A stretch of DNA of 64,000 bases from an uncultured Jannaschia sp. (GCA_947494145.1 CANLTZ010000014.1:1-64000); one strand, 5' to 3'. Positions 49,994-59,083 are shown, numbered from the stretch's first letter. A program made the numbers and translations. Notes: a model not told the origin generated them from the letters alone.

Positions 49994-50144
49994 GGTCGAG
50001 GGATGGCGAATTGGCCGACCAGAAAGGCGAAAGGTACAAGTTCGGGTCACTTTCCGGGGCGAAATGCCCAATTTATGCAGACTTTAGCGCCGCCCTCTGG
50101 CGCCGTCGGTGACTTTGTCACCTCCGCCAAGGCCGCCCCTGGGG

Positions 50145-50822
50145 TCAGTCTTCGCCGAGCCGTTCCAGCGCCATGCGATCCAACAAGGTGATCGTGCCGC
50201 GGGCCTGTTCGATCCAACCGCGGCGCTGGAATTCCTGCAACTGGCGCGAGACGACTTCGCGCGCCGTGCCGAGTTCGACGGACAGCTTTTGGTGCGTCGT
50301 CTCCAACCGGTCGCGCCCGGCGCTAAGCTCGACGAGTTTCTGCGCGAGGCGGATGTCGATACGTTGGAAGGCGACTTCGTCGATGACCAAAAAGAGGTCG
50401 GTGATCCGCTTGGAAAAGGCGGCGAAGACGAAATTGCGAAAGGCGGGCGAGGTGGCGACCAATTCGTCGAAGATGCCGCGGGGAACGGCGGCGGCGCGCA
50501 CGGGTGTCTCCGCGATACCTTCGGCGGAATAGTCATCATAGGCAAGCAGGCAGGCGGTGGTCAGCACGCAGCTTTCGCCCGCATGGATGCGGTAGAGGAC
50601 GATTTCCCGCCCGGTATCGGATACTTGTTGGACCCGGACAGTGCCGTCGAGAAGGAACAGCATGTTTTCGGGCGAGTTGCCTGGGCCGAAGATGATGGAC
50701 CCTTCGGGCAGGTTGGTGACGCGGCTGCGGGCCAGGAGGTGGTCGCGGATTGGACGTTCCAGCCGGGCGAGGCCAGGGAAGCGCGCGGTCCAGTCGTCGG
50801 TCGTTTGGTCCATGGATGTCAT
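50145..50822 (-). CDS. Crp/Fnr-family transcriptional regulator
   Basis: The 225-residue protein has an N-terminal cyclic-nucleotide-binding-like barrel (GSIIFGPGNSPENMLFLLDGTV), a long dimer helix and a C-terminal winged helix. The recognition helix LGTAREVVSRQLQEF carries E189-x-x-S192-R193, the FNR-type pattern that reads TTGAY half-sites. There is no N-terminal cysteine cluster for iron-sulfur binding; instead C85 and C91 sit in GESCVLTTACLL. This suggests redox, metal or sulfane-sulfur sensing. It ends the Mla operon and lies next to the persulfide operon. Confidence 0.88.
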   Translation of the reverse strand: MTSMDQTTDDWTARFPGLARLERPIRDHLLARSRVTNLPEGSIIFGPGNSPENMLFLLDGTVRVQQVSDTGREIVLYRIHAGESCVLTTACLLAYDDYSAEGIAETPVRAAAVPRGIFDELVATSPAFRNFVFAAFSKRITDLFLVIDEVAFQRIDIRLAQKLVELSAGRDRLETTHQKLSVELGTAREVVSRQLQEFQRRGWIEQARGTITLLDRMALERLGED

Positions 50823-50827
50823 GTGGG

Positions 50828-51433
50828 TCAGACCCGGCCTGCCGTCCAGTCCGCCAAGGCGGGCAGGATCGGGTCGAGCGCTTGCTGGAAGGCCGGAACG
50901 ATGTCCCGGGCCGCGTCGGAGGCGGCGATGGCTTCGCCGGTGAAGTCGCGCGAGGCGAGGAGGCGCTGGTCGCGGTCGCGGATGAGAGTGACCGCCAGCG
51001 CGATGCGGATGGGTACGGCTGCGATCTCGGGTGTGGGTTCGGCCTGGAAGGCGTCGATACGCAGCAGAAGCGCCACATCGGGGATCGGACCGCTATCGGC
51101 GGCGCCCACATGGCCGACGCGGCCGGTGGCAGCGATGGAGCGAATGGTTAGCGACTGGACAAGCGCGGGGACATCGTCGGACCAGCGGGCATCGGGCAGG
51201 TAGGCAACGGTCAGCGGGTCGGGCTTGACCAGGATGCGGTCGGTGGCGATGGCGGCGGGCGCGTCGGGGCGCGGCACGGCCAGGACGCGGGGCCGGCGCG
51301 CGCCGGTGCGACCGGGAACGGGCGAAAGGTCGTAGGTGGGCAGCGCGTCGGACGGTGTAAGGGCGCCGATGGCGGCGCAGCCGGACAGGGCAGGGAGGCT
51401 TAAAAGGACGGTGCGGCGGGGGAGGTGGGACAT
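50828..51433 (-). CDS. ABC-type lipid-transport auxiliary lipoprotein (PqiC-like)
   Basis: From ATG 51433 the 201-residue product has a lipobox signal (LLSLPALSGC, Cys at about residue 18) and the YDLSPVPG and VLAVPRPDAPAAI motifs of the PqiC/YmbA family. These proteins work with MCE-domain systems in the periplasm. The coding frame follows the MlaD-like gene closely. It is followed 5 nt later by the Crp/Fnr gene, implying co-transcription. Confidence 0.82.
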   Translation of the reverse strand: MSHLPRRTVLLSLPALSGCAAIGALTPSDALPTYDLSPVPGRTGARRPRVLAVPRPDAPAAIATDRILVKPDPLTVAYLPDARWSDDVPALVQSLTIRSIAATGRVGHVGAADSGPIPDVALLLRIDAFQAEPTPEIAAVPIRIALAVTLIRDRDQRLLASRDFTGEAIAASDAARDIVPAFQQALDPILPALADWTAGRV

Positions 51434-51437
51434 CAGG

Positions 51438-52973
51438 CTACCGCCGATATTCGGGGACACGGTCGCCTTGAAGCAGGCGAGCCGGGTCTCGTTCGATGCG
51501 GCGCACCGCGTCGGAGATAGTGCGGATCAGGGCGCGGCCGTCGGCGGCGAGACGGCCATATTCCGGCAGAGTGGTTTGGCCGAATGCACGCAGGCCGGGG
51601 GTCACGGATTGAACAGCGGCGGCGATGTCGCCGAGCACTGTTTCGGCGCGCGCAGTCAGTTCCGGCAGATCGCTGGCGATGGCGGTGGCGGCGGCGCTTA
51701 GATCGGCCATGGCGGGACCGATATCGGTATCGATTACACTGGTGGCGGCAACGAAGGCATCATCAGCGGAGCGGAGCGTGGCGTCGAGCGTGTCGAGGCT
51801 GGGCTCGGCCCTGTCCAGCAGGTCGGTGGCGCGCGTGAGGGCGGCGCGCGCTTCTGTGGCGAGCGGGTCGAGTTGGTCGGTGGCGCCGGTGACGTTGGTG
51901 GCGATGCGGTCGAGGGCGGCGCGCGTTTCGGCCGCCGCCGCGCGCAGGTCGGCAAGGGCGGCGGGTAGGTCGTCGCGCAAAGCGGGGGCGGCGGCGTCGA
52001 GCGCGGTGCGGGCGCTGGCGAAGAGGGCGCCGCCATCGCCGGTGGTGAGGTCTGTGATCGAGTCGGAGGCTTCCTCGACCGAGTCAGAGGCGTCTTCGAC
52101 GGCGTCGAAAGCGGCGTCGGCTTGGGTCAGCGCTTGGTCCAGCCGCTCGCCCGCGATGCGGTAGGTCTCCAACGTCACGGGGGCGTCGTCGCGCAGGAGG
52201 GTGCGGGTCAGGTCCAGCACCTCGCGCGCGTCGGTGACGGCAGGGGTGATGGCGTCGAAGCCCTCGGTCGCGGCGATCAGGGCGGCGTCGGCATTGGCCA
52301 GTGTGCCGCGCACGTCGCCTTCCAGCGCGGCGATGGTGTTGCCAAGGCCGCCGATCTGGGTGGCGGCGGCGGACAGCCCTTCGGTGAGGCCCGCCATGCC
52401 GTCGAGTGTGGCATCGAGCTTGCCGGAGGCAGCGTCGAGGTTGGCGATGATGCTTGTGACGCCTTCCCGCGTGCCGGGGCCGGTCATGGTGCGCAGGTCG
52501 GTGATGAGGGCGGAGGCTTCTTCGATCAGGCCGGGGACGTCGGCGATCAGGGTTTGCAGCATCGCCGGGCGCGATGGGATGAGGGGCGGACCGTCGCCGT
52601 CGACGGGCAAGAAGGGGGCATCGGTCGTCCCGCCCAGCAGCGCGATGTAGGACAGGCCGGTGACGCCCTGGGTGGTGAGTTGGGCGACGGTGTCGGCGCG
52701 GACGGGGGTGGCGGTGTCGACCTCTACCTCGACATAGATGAGCGAGGGATCGGGGTCGTGCAGGCGCAGGGATGTGACGCGGCCCACGGGCAGGCCGTTG
52801 AAGACGACCTGGCCTGCCTCCGACAGACCCGAAACGTCGCGGAAGAGAATGCCATAGCGGGTCATGTCACGGTCGATGCGCAAGGCCCCGAGCCAGAGGA
52901 AGGCGGCGAGGACAGCGCCGAGCCCGGCCAGGGTGAAGAGGCCGATCAGCAGGAAGTTGGCTTTGATTTCCAT
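51438..52973 (-). CDS. MCE-domain (MlaD/PqiB-type) protein
   Basis: The 511-residue protein has one N-terminal membrane helix (FLLIGLFTLAGLGAVLAAFLWLG), one MCE domain (about residues 40-120, including YGILFRDVSGLSEAGQVVFNGLPVGRV), and a very long alanine/aspartate-rich helical tail likely forming a coiled periplasmic structure. It binds lipid and couples to the ABC core. ATG 52973 overlaps the ATPase gene stop (TGATG). Confidence 0.88.
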   Translation of the reverse strand: MEIKANFLLIGLFTLAGLGAVLAAFLWLGALRIDRDMTRYGILFRDVSGLSEAGQVVFNGLPVGRVTSLRLHDPDPSLIYVEVEVDTATPVRADTVAQLTTQGVTGLSYIALLGGTTDAPFLPVDGDGPPLIPSRPAMLQTLIADVPGLIEEASALITDLRTMTGPGTREGVTSIIANLDAASGKLDATLDGMAGLTEGLSAAATQIGGLGNTIAALEGDVRGTLANADAALIAATEGFDAITPAVTDAREVLDLTRTLLRDDAPVTLETYRIAGERLDQALTQADAAFDAVEDASDSVEEASDSITDLTTGDGGALFASARTALDAAAPALRDDLPAALADLRAAAAETRAALDRIATNVTGATDQLDPLATEARAALTRATDLLDRAEPSLDTLDATLRSADDAFVAATSVIDTDIGPAMADLSAAATAIASDLPELTARAETVLGDIAAAVQSVTPGLRAFGQTTLPEYGRLAADGRALIRTISDAVRRIERDPARLLQGDRVPEYRR

Positions 52974-53737
52974 CAGGTCGCCTTTGACGCGGCGCGGCCC
53001 CGGGGGCCGCCGAAATAGTCGCGGATCCAAGGGTGATCGATCTGGCGCAACTCCGCCAGGGGGGCCGTTGCCAGCACGCGGCGTTCGGCCAGGACGGCGA
53101 CGCGGTCGCAAATGGCGTGGAGCGTGTCGAGATCGTGGGTGACCAGGAAGACCGTGAGCCCGAGCGCGTCGCGAAGTTGCTTGACCAGCGCGTCGAGGGC
53201 GGCGGCACCGATCGGATCGAGGCCGGCGGTGGGCTCGTCCAGGAAGACGATTTCGGGGTCCAGCGCGATGGCGCGGGCGAAGCCGGCGCGCTTACGCATG
53301 CCGCCGGAAAGGGCGGAGGGCGGTTTGTGCATGGCGTCTTCGGGCAGGCCGACCATGCGGACCTTGATGGCGGCAAGAGTTTCGCGGGTCTCGTCGCTTA
53401 GGTCCAGTTGTTCGCGCATGGGGGCTTCGACGTTTTCGCGCACGGTGAGGGAGGAGAAGAGCGCGCCGCCTTGGAACATGACGCCCCAGCGGCGGCGCAG
53501 CGCGCGAAAGGCGTCCGGGTCGGTTTCGGTGACGGGTTGGCCGAAGACCTCTATCTGACCTGCGGCGGGGGTCAGAAGGCCTGTGATCTGGCGCAAGAGG
53601 ACGGATTTGCCGGTTCCAGAGCCACCGACAACGCCCAGGATTTCACCCCGGCGGACGTCCAGGTCGAGGGCTTCGTGGACCAGGTGGTCACCGAAGCGGG
53701 TCGTCAGGTCGCGAACTTTGATGATGGGGTCGGTCAT
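52973..53737 (-). CDS. MlaF-type ABC transporter ATPase
   Basis: The 254-residue ATPase has Walker A GGSGTGKSVLL, Q-loop region, signature LSGGMRKRAGFARA and Walker B EIVFLDEPTAGLD. It powers lipid movement with the adjacent MlaE permease and MCE protein. It overlaps both neighbours by 1 nt, marking a tight operon. Confidence 0.93.
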   Translation of the reverse strand: MTDPIIKVRDLTTRFGDHLVHEALDLDVRRGEILGVVGGSGTGKSVLLRQITGLLTPAAGQIEVFGQPVTETDPDAFRALRRRWGVMFQGGALFSSLTVRENVEAPMREQLDLSDETRETLAAIKVRMVGLPEDAMHKPPSALSGGMRKRAGFARAIALDPEIVFLDEPTAGLDPIGAAALDALVKQLRDALGLTVFLVTHDLDTLHAICDRVAVLAERRVLATAPLAELRQIDHPWIRDYFGGPRGRAASKAT

Positions 53738-54816
53738 CAGACGCCCATCAGCGCGAAGAAGACCGAGAAGATGGCATCGGCCAGGATGACGAGGAAGATG
53801 GCAGCCACGACCGAGGCAGAGGTGAGGCGGCCCAGGCTTTCGGCATCGCCGCCCACCTTCAGGCCGTTTCGGCAGCCTACGATGCCGATGATGAGTGCGA
53901 AGAACGGCGCTTTGATAAGGCCCACGGCCAGGTGCCAGGGGCCGATGCCGTTAGCGATGCGCGAGATGAAGGCGGTGGGCGAGATACCCAGGTCGAGCCA
54001 CGCCATGACCGCGCCGCCTGCGAGGCCCGCGATGTTGGCGAGGATGCCGAGGATCGGGAGGGTCAGGATCAGGGCGAGGATGCGGGGGGCCACGAGGATG
54101 GTCACGGGGTCGAGGCCGAGGGCGCGCAGGGCGTCGACCTCTTCGCGCATCTTCATGGAGCCGATGGCGGCGGTGAACGCGGAAGCGGAGCGACCGGCGA
54201 CGATGATGGCCGTCAGAAGGATGCCCAGTTCGCGCAGAACGGAGATGGCGATCAGGTCGACGACGAAGATCTCAGCGCCGAAGCGTTGGAGCTGGGACGC
54301 GCCCTGGAAGGCGACGACGATGCCGATCAGGAAGGACATCAGGGTCACGATGGGCACGGCGTCAAGACCTACGGCCTGCATGTGATGGGCCAGCGACGTG
54401 GCGCGCAGGCGCGTGGGATGGCGCAGAAGGCGGGCGATTTCGGCGACGAAGCCGCCGAGAAAGGCGGTCAGGTCGAGCGCGTCGCGAAGGCGGGCCCATA
54501 CGGTCCGGCCCAAATTGACGATGACGTCGCGTAGACGTTTGGGCGCCGGGACTTCATCCGGGGGCGCAAGGTTTCGGCGCACGGTTTCAAGGAGGGCGGC
54601 GTGGGACGGGGTGGCGCCTTCGATGGGCGCATCCAGACGGTCGGAGAGATCCAGGAGGCGCCATGCGCCCGCCGTGTCGAGGCGGGTAAGCCCTGTCAGC
54701 AGGATGCGGCGCGGCTTAGCACCCGTTGGCACCGCGATGTCGTCCACATCGGTGATGGACAATGCGCCGGACAGCCGCAGGCTATCGCCGGACCAATCAA
54801 GGCGGGGGCCAGTCAT
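53737..54816 (-). CDS. MlaE-type ABC permease with N-terminal STAS-like domain
   Basis: The 359-residue protein begins with about 110 residues of STAS-like sequence (LSGALSITDVDDIAVPTG, GLTRLDTAGAWRLLDL), fusing the MlaB function to the permease, then a five-helix MlaE core with SFLIGIVVAFQGASQLQRFGAEIF and MREEVDALRALGLDP. Together with MlaF and the MCE protein it forms a lipid transporter. It is the first gene of the operon. Confidence 0.9.
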   Translation of the reverse strand: MTGPRLDWSGDSLRLSGALSITDVDDIAVPTGAKPRRILLTGLTRLDTAGAWRLLDLSDRLDAPIEGATPSHAALLETVRRNLAPPDEVPAPKRLRDVIVNLGRTVWARLRDALDLTAFLGGFVAEIARLLRHPTRLRATSLAHHMQAVGLDAVPIVTLMSFLIGIVVAFQGASQLQRFGAEIFVVDLIAISVLRELGILLTAIIVAGRSASAFTAAIGSMKMREEVDALRALGLDPVTILVAPRILALILTLPILGILANIAGLAGGAVMAWLDLGISPTAFISRIANGIGPWHLAVGLIKAPFFALIIGIVGCRNGLKVGGDAESLGRLTSASVVAAIFLVILADAIFSVFFALMGV

Positions 54817-55239
54817 GCCGGGACCTGCGATGCGAGGCTACGATGTGCTTGGATGTTGGTCTGGCCCGCCTGTATCACGTTTGAACTGCCCGTCGCGACG
54901 CGGTGGGTTGCGGCGATCATCTTCGATTCTTGGGCCATGGCGCCATGCGGTTGGTATATCTTGCGCGTGTCGATTGAAGCCACTTGATGCATGGGCCGGG
55001 CGCAGAAGTCATTGAAAATGTCGCCGGAGTGCTCGGGGCATGCACTGCGATGCACGGCCAAAACATCCCGGTGCGCCGCGGGCTCGTCTTGGCCGTCATT
55101 GGGCACGGCGTCGCACCGTTTCAGCGCGACCGCTGCACCAAAATAGGCCACCGGCCACCGGCCACGTGGCGCGGTGGCGAGGCCTAGCCACGTTGCGGCT
55201 GGCGCCCGCGATTTCGGCGCCGCACGCTCGCAGAACACT
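54817..55239. other. Gap between mlaE and DUF2892 gene
   Basis: About 420 nt. A minus-strand frame (54813-54938, 41 residues, beginning MAQESKMIAATH) ends with an ATGA overlap to mlaE, hinting at a small gene, but it lacks a good SD and any recognisable motif. The 174-residue extension in the ORF track is rejected. No FNR-type site is seen. Confidence 0.4.
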
Positions 55240-55452
55240 TCAAGGACTGCAGGTGTCGATCCCCAGCAAGCGGTAGAGCGGGCACATCCTGACAAGGGCC
55301 GTGATGACCAGGATCGCGCCCACAAGCATGAAAACATAGCTCCAGACGGATCCCGACCAGATCGCCGGGATATTGAGCAAGGGGGACAGGATCAGCACCA
55401 AGCCCAAAACAATTCGAATGACGCGATCAGCGCTTCCTACGTTCTTTTCCAT
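55240..55452 (-). CDS. DUF2892 small membrane protein (YgaP C-terminal-like)
   Basis: The 70-residue protein begins EKNVGSADRVIRIVLGLVL and has two hydrophobic helices ending CPLYRLLGIDTC. This is the DUF2892 inner-membrane module found alone or fused to rhodanese. Its role is unknown but it is frequently near sulfur-metabolism genes. It lies 10 nt downstream of the phasin gene on the same strand. Confidence 0.9.
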   Translation of the reverse strand: MEKNVGSADRVIRIVLGLVLILSPLLNIPAIWSGSVWSYVFMLVGAILVITALVRMCPLYRLLGIDTCSP

Positions 55453-55462
55453 GGGATCTTCC

Positions 55463-55795
55463 TCAGGTTTTCAGGCTCGCTTCCTCGGTCGTATGGAACC
55501 CCATCGAGGAAATACGGTCGGCTTCGCTCATGTAGTCTTGCATGGTCTTGAGCAGAAATTCAGCCCCCAACCGCTGCGCTTCCAGCGGGGAGCCACAAGT
55601 GAAGATGTCGTGCTGAATTTCCGCATCTTGCTTCAGCCGGTCGGCCACGAAATGCGCCCAAGTGTCGTTCATGCGGGTCACCCCGTCTATCCAGGTGGTC
55701 GCCATTTGGGCACCGAGTGACCATGGTATCATCGTGACGTCCATATCGGCGGTGATGGTTTTGGCTTCGGGCTCGGTCGTCTTGGCTGTGGGCAT
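55463..55795 (-). CDS. Phasin-family protein
   Basis: From ATG 55795 the 110-residue product is helical: WIDGVTRMNDTWAHFVADRLKQDAEIQHDIFTCGSPLEAQRLGAEFLLKTMQDY is typical of phasins, which coat polyhydroxyalkanoate granules or act as stress chaperones. ATG 55795 has a GGGAG SD; the 295-residue ORF to 56350 overlaps DUF2267 and is rejected. An FNR-type box lies 68 nt upstream of the ATG. Confidence 0.83.
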   Translation of the reverse strand: MPTAKTTEPEAKTITADMDVTMIPWSLGAQMATTWIDGVTRMNDTWAHFVADRLKQDAEIQHDIFTCGSPLEAQRLGAEFLLKTMQDYMSEADRISSMGFHTTEEASLKT

Positions 55796-55862
55796 TCCGG
55801 TGTCTCCCGTCAGAGGGTTCGGCGTTCCTTGGAGAGCATGTTGGTTTTCGGGGGTGACGGCA

Positions 55863-55876
55863 TTGACAGGCGTCAA
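55863..55876. promoter_or_regulatory. FNR-type operator TTGAC-AGGC-GTCAA upstream of phasin gene
   Basis: A 14-bp palindrome; on the minus strand CATGCT begins 22 nt downstream (55840-55835), a weak -10 at the class II spacing. It would drive the phasin and DUF2892 genes. Confidence 0.75.
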
Positions 55877-56111
55877 TATGGCAGCAGCGGCCGCGTTGCC
55901 GTTGGTGGGGTTTTGGATTGCAAGCAGTGTCGATTGCACAGGTTTGAGTAACGCGAGCCGATGACCGGCTTCGAGTGCCTGTGGCAATGCGAAGCGCAAG
56001 CTGGGCTCGGTCCGCATGTCGATGGGTCGAAGCGCTTGGGTGGGGTCCCGGTCCGCAGCGAAGCTGGCGGGCAACGGGGTGCCAAGCGGACCGAGAGGAG
56101 GGTTGAGCGCC

Positions 56112-56561
56112 CTAATCCTGGGCCCAAACCATCTCGGCTGGCCAGAAGGCGCGGATTGCACGGGGCAGGGCGTGGCGGACCTGGCGCAACTCGCCCTCCG
56201 AGACGCGATTGGCGAGGGTGGCGAAGACGGCGGCGATATCGGCCTCGCCGCGATAGCCGGCAACGTGGCCAAGCCTCGCCTCCACGGCGCGGCGGAACGT
56301 GTCAGCGTCACGGTCTTCGATCGGGGTCTTGGCGGGCTGCCAGCCTTCAAAGAACATCCCCCGGATCAGGAGGGGCATCTGGGCGGAAAGCTGAGCGGCT
56401 TCTTCATGGGGGATGCGGTCGCGGATTTCAGTCAGGACGGTACGCATTAGGCGCAGGGCGTCGCGGCTGCTGGACCAATCCAGGCGGTCGCGCAATTCGT
56501 TGATCCATTCATGCGTGAGTTGCAGGGTGTGGTCGAGGACCTCCAGATTTTGGGCAGACAT
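56112..56561 (-). CDS. DUF2267 protein
   Basis: The 149-residue protein starts MSAQNLEVLDHTLQLTHEWIN and shows RDALRLMRTVLTEIRDRIPHEEAAQLSAQMPLLIRGMFFEGW, the DUF2267 signature. It is all-helical and soluble; function unknown, often in stress islands. It is preceded by a strong FNR-type promoter 167 nt upstream and followed by the phasin gene. Confidence 0.88.
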   Translation of the reverse strand: MSAQNLEVLDHTLQLTHEWINELRDRLDWSSSRDALRLMRTVLTEIRDRIPHEEAAQLSAQMPLLIRGMFFEGWQPAKTPIEDRDADTFRRAVEARLGHVAGYRGEADIAAVFATLANRVSEGELRQVRHALPRAIRAFWPAEMVWAQD

Positions 56562-56699
56562 GATCGTCTCCTTGGCTGGCGTGGGCGGGTCTGTTGCGGT
56601 TCTTGAAAGACCTGAGCCATCTGCTTTTCGAGAAATGCTGGAACATCAGAATGATGTAAGGGCATTTTCGGAAGTGCGTCTCTAGGTCTTCTGGGGACG

Positions 56700-56741
56700 A
56701 TTGTATCCGAGTTGGTCATATCGCAGCTTGATGGGCGTCAA
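56700..56741 (-). promoter_or_regulatory. FNR-type promoter (box plus -10) for DUF2267
   Basis: The box TTGAC-GCCC-ATCAA (minus strand; plus 56728-56741) is followed after exactly 22 nt by TACAAT (56705-56700), five of six matches to the -10 consensus. This gives a box centre near -41.5, the classic class II FNR architecture. The 56562-56925 gap otherwise contains no gene. Confidence 0.82.
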
Positions 56742-56925
56742 CTGGGGATAGGTCGGGGATGGGGTTGGGCGTTTGATCTGGCGCCGCGCGCTGGCCCTTG
56801 ACGCAGGGCTTGATCCGATCAATTGGCGGCGCCCGGTGCATGTGGTCTTCAGGCAGCTTGGGGGTAGGCCAGACGCCCGGACAGTCAGAGGCGGGTACAG
56901 CAAGTAGTGTTCTGCAATTTACCTT

Positions 56926-57783
56926 TCACCTCGTCTGACCGCTCTGTCCGGGGGAGGTTGGCTGCGGCGCTTCGGGTATAACCTCGGTCACGGCGCCATC
57001 GCGGGACAGCATCGTCTTGTGGTTCAACCCGATGACGATGAACGCCACGGCGACCAGGATCCACGTGTCCCAAGGCTGAGCGTCGGGCCAGAAAGGGTTG
57101 ATGAGCTGCCAATGGAACAGGATCGGCAGCATAATGCTGCCGCGGGCGGCATTGAATATCGGGGTCACCAGGATCGCAAGGGTCACGTTGCCGATGAAGA
57201 ATGGCAAAAAGTTCCAATCCGCGAACACCACCCCGGCCAAAAAGAAGGCGGGCAGGTGCCAGAGCCCCCAGAAAGTACCGATTAGGGCACCAGCCCAGAG
57301 CGGTGCGAGATGGCGTTGCAGGAGCGGCTGAGCAACGCCGCGCCAGCCGAACTCCTCAACCGGACCGAGGAAGAGCATCATGGCCAGCAGCGCGACCATC
57401 GCGCCCGTTCCATTGGGCGGAAGCGGGGCAAGGACCGGGCCGCCCTTGACGAGGGACCCGGCGATGAAGATCGCAGGAATGCCGAAGATGATAAAGAGCC
57501 ACCACGCTACCGGGCAGCGCCACATGAGAGCGCGTGAAAGGAAGGCTTTCAGGCCGCTGCGGCCGGTATAGGCCAGGACGAGCGCGATCCCCGATATGGC
57601 GGGGGCCCAGGTGGCCACGAAATAAAGCGGATGGCGGCCGCTCATCGTGCCGAAAGTGGCCTCGGCGGGTTCGGGGAACAGGATATAGCCACCGACGATG
57701 CCCCAGGTGATCGCGAAGGTGGTGAGACCGAAGAAGGCGAGCGCGTTGGATGGAAAGCGCTGCGGGGGAAGGGCCTGCGCCAT
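56926..57783 (-). CDS. CPBP-family intramembrane metalloprotease
   Basis: The 285-residue protein has about eight helices and the CPBP (Abi/CAAX-like) motifs: GPVEEFGWRGVAQPLL (EExxxR), GTFWGLWHLPAF (histidine motif) and LFHWQLINPF. Such enzymes process membrane peptides or act in bacteriocin immunity; target unknown. ATG 57783 follows a GAGGTTCC-like SD. It stands alone on the minus strand. Confidence 0.85.
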   Translation of the reverse strand: MAQALPPQRFPSNALAFFGLTTFAITWGIVGGYILFPEPAEATFGTMSGRHPLYFVATWAPAISGIALVLAYTGRSGLKAFLSRALMWRCPVAWWLFIIFGIPAIFIAGSLVKGGPVLAPLPPNGTGAMVALLAMMLFLGPVEEFGWRGVAQPLLQRHLAPLWAGALIGTFWGLWHLPAFFLAGVVFADWNFLPFFIGNVTLAILVTPIFNAARGSIMLPILFHWQLINPFWPDAQPWDTWILVAVAFIVIGLNHKTMLSRDGAVTEVIPEAPQPTSPGQSGQTR

Positions 57784-57827
57784 GGAACCTCCGACCGGGA
57801 ACGGCGTCCCACGCGCTCGAACAAACT

Positions 57828-58240
57828 GGCATCGCCGCGGGCGATGTTTTCGGCAGCATCGAAAATGTGCTCGGCTCCGACGGCGATGGCGTTAACTAAG
57901 GTGATCAGGGTAACAACGAACTCGTCGGGCGTGAAGGCGATGACATCCTACGCGGCCGCCGGGGTGACGATGTTATGGAGGCGGGGCCGGCGCCGATGTG
58001 TTCCAGTTTGTAGCGGGCTTTGATCACGATACGATCGTGGACTTCGAAGATGATGTTGATACAATCGCGATTGCGCCGTCGTTTCGCTACGAGAGTGTTT
58101 CTGAATTGCTCGCTGATAGTGGCGTGGTGACCGAAGTCGGAGCTGACGTGATTATCGATCTGGGACAAGGAAACACGGTATTTGTTAGAAACATGACTAT
58201 CGCGGAGCTGCGGAATGATCTCACTTTTACGTTCTCTTGA
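57828..58240 (+). pseudogene. Decayed RTX/hemolysin-type calcium-binding gene, 3' end
   Basis: The plus strand encodes, in pieces, GIAAGDVFGSIENVLGSDG, then (after an in-frame TAA) GDQGNNELVGREGDDILRG and, after a frameshift near 57974, GGAGADVFQFVAGFDHDTIVDFEDD down to a stop at 58240. These are RTX nonapeptide repeats and the conserved post-repeat C-terminal unit of secreted Ca-binding proteins. Only the 3' end remains; it abuts the start of the CPBP gene on the other strand. One nonsense and one frameshift mutation show decay. Confidence 0.78.
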
Positions 58241-58376
58241 TATGCTAAGCGGTGGGCGTCACGGTAAGCCCGTCGCGGCGTCTTTTTCTCTGCCGTGCGC
58301 TACACCAACGTTCTCTTCCCGCATTTTGCATTTGAGCCAATACCCGAATGGCCACACTGCAAGAGAGCCAAATTAC

Positions 58377-58898
58377 ATGTACAGCCTTTTCCTTTTTATG
58401 TGCGTGGTGTTTTTTGGAGTACCTGGCCAGGCTGGCGAAATTAGACATATTGAGCGTGTTTCAAAAGGAGCGGAAATTTATGTATGCTCGGATGATAACT
58501 CCAATGTAGATGAATTTCTGGTACCGTTGCTCTCCCAAAGTCTAGATATTGCTGCGGCAAAAAGTTCGATTGAGGAAAGGGGCGCCAGGCTCATAATTAT
58601 GTCGCATCGCAACGCAGTAGTCAAAAACGGCTGCGATTCGACGACCTTGGAGGAGTTAGCGGAAGTCTACGCGGAGTATCGAAGGTTGTCCTTTCACCGC
58701 GAGGTCATTGCGCGAAGGGTCCCAGAGTATGCCGAGGCATTAAGGGCTGCAACGTGTCAACCCTTGGCGGGATTTGATATTAGCTCAGGGAAACGAGTTT
58801 CAATCGTGCTCTTTGAGAGAAATTCAGAAACCATTGGTGAAGCGCTCGATTGCGCAAGAAATATGATTAGTTATTTCAGGGTGGAAGAGGGGCTTTAG
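58377..58898 (+). CDS. Secreted hypothetical protein, low GC
   Basis: From ATG 58377 the product is 173 residues with a signal peptide (MYSLFLFMCVVFFGVPGQAG) and a soluble domain holding cysteines (VCSDDNSN, NGCDSTT, ATCQPL, DCARN). I do not recognise the family. The gene is distinctly AT-rich for this window, and together with the adjacent RTX remnant it suggests a small acquired segment. The track start at 58215 overlaps the RTX remnant. Confidence 0.65.
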   Translation: MYSLFLFMCVVFFGVPGQAGEIRHIERVSKGAEIYVCSDDNSNVDEFLVPLLSQSLDIAAAKSSIEERGARLIIMSHRNAVVKNGCDSTTLEELAEVYAEYRRLSFHREVIARRVPEYAEALRAATCQPLAGFDISSGKRVSIVLFERNSETIGEALDCARNMISYFRVEEGL

Positions 58899-59083
58899 GC
58901 ATGGCGGAAGAACGAGGAAATCAAGAAGTTCTCGGGCGCATCAATGATGCCGGACAACTTACGAGGGGCAGGTCTTGAGGCTGCTATTGAGGCAATGGTT
59001 GAAGGCGCTGATAGAGCGATCGGAAGACTAAATATTGTCTATTCGATTTGAAGCGGTGGTGCCTGATCCGTCCAGGTGCGGCG

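Noticed and set aside
54813-55337. 174-residue minus-strand ORF overlapping mlaE
   Set aside because: No recognisable motif; low-complexity composition. Only its last 41 codons, ending in ATGA, might be a small gene and these lack a good SD.
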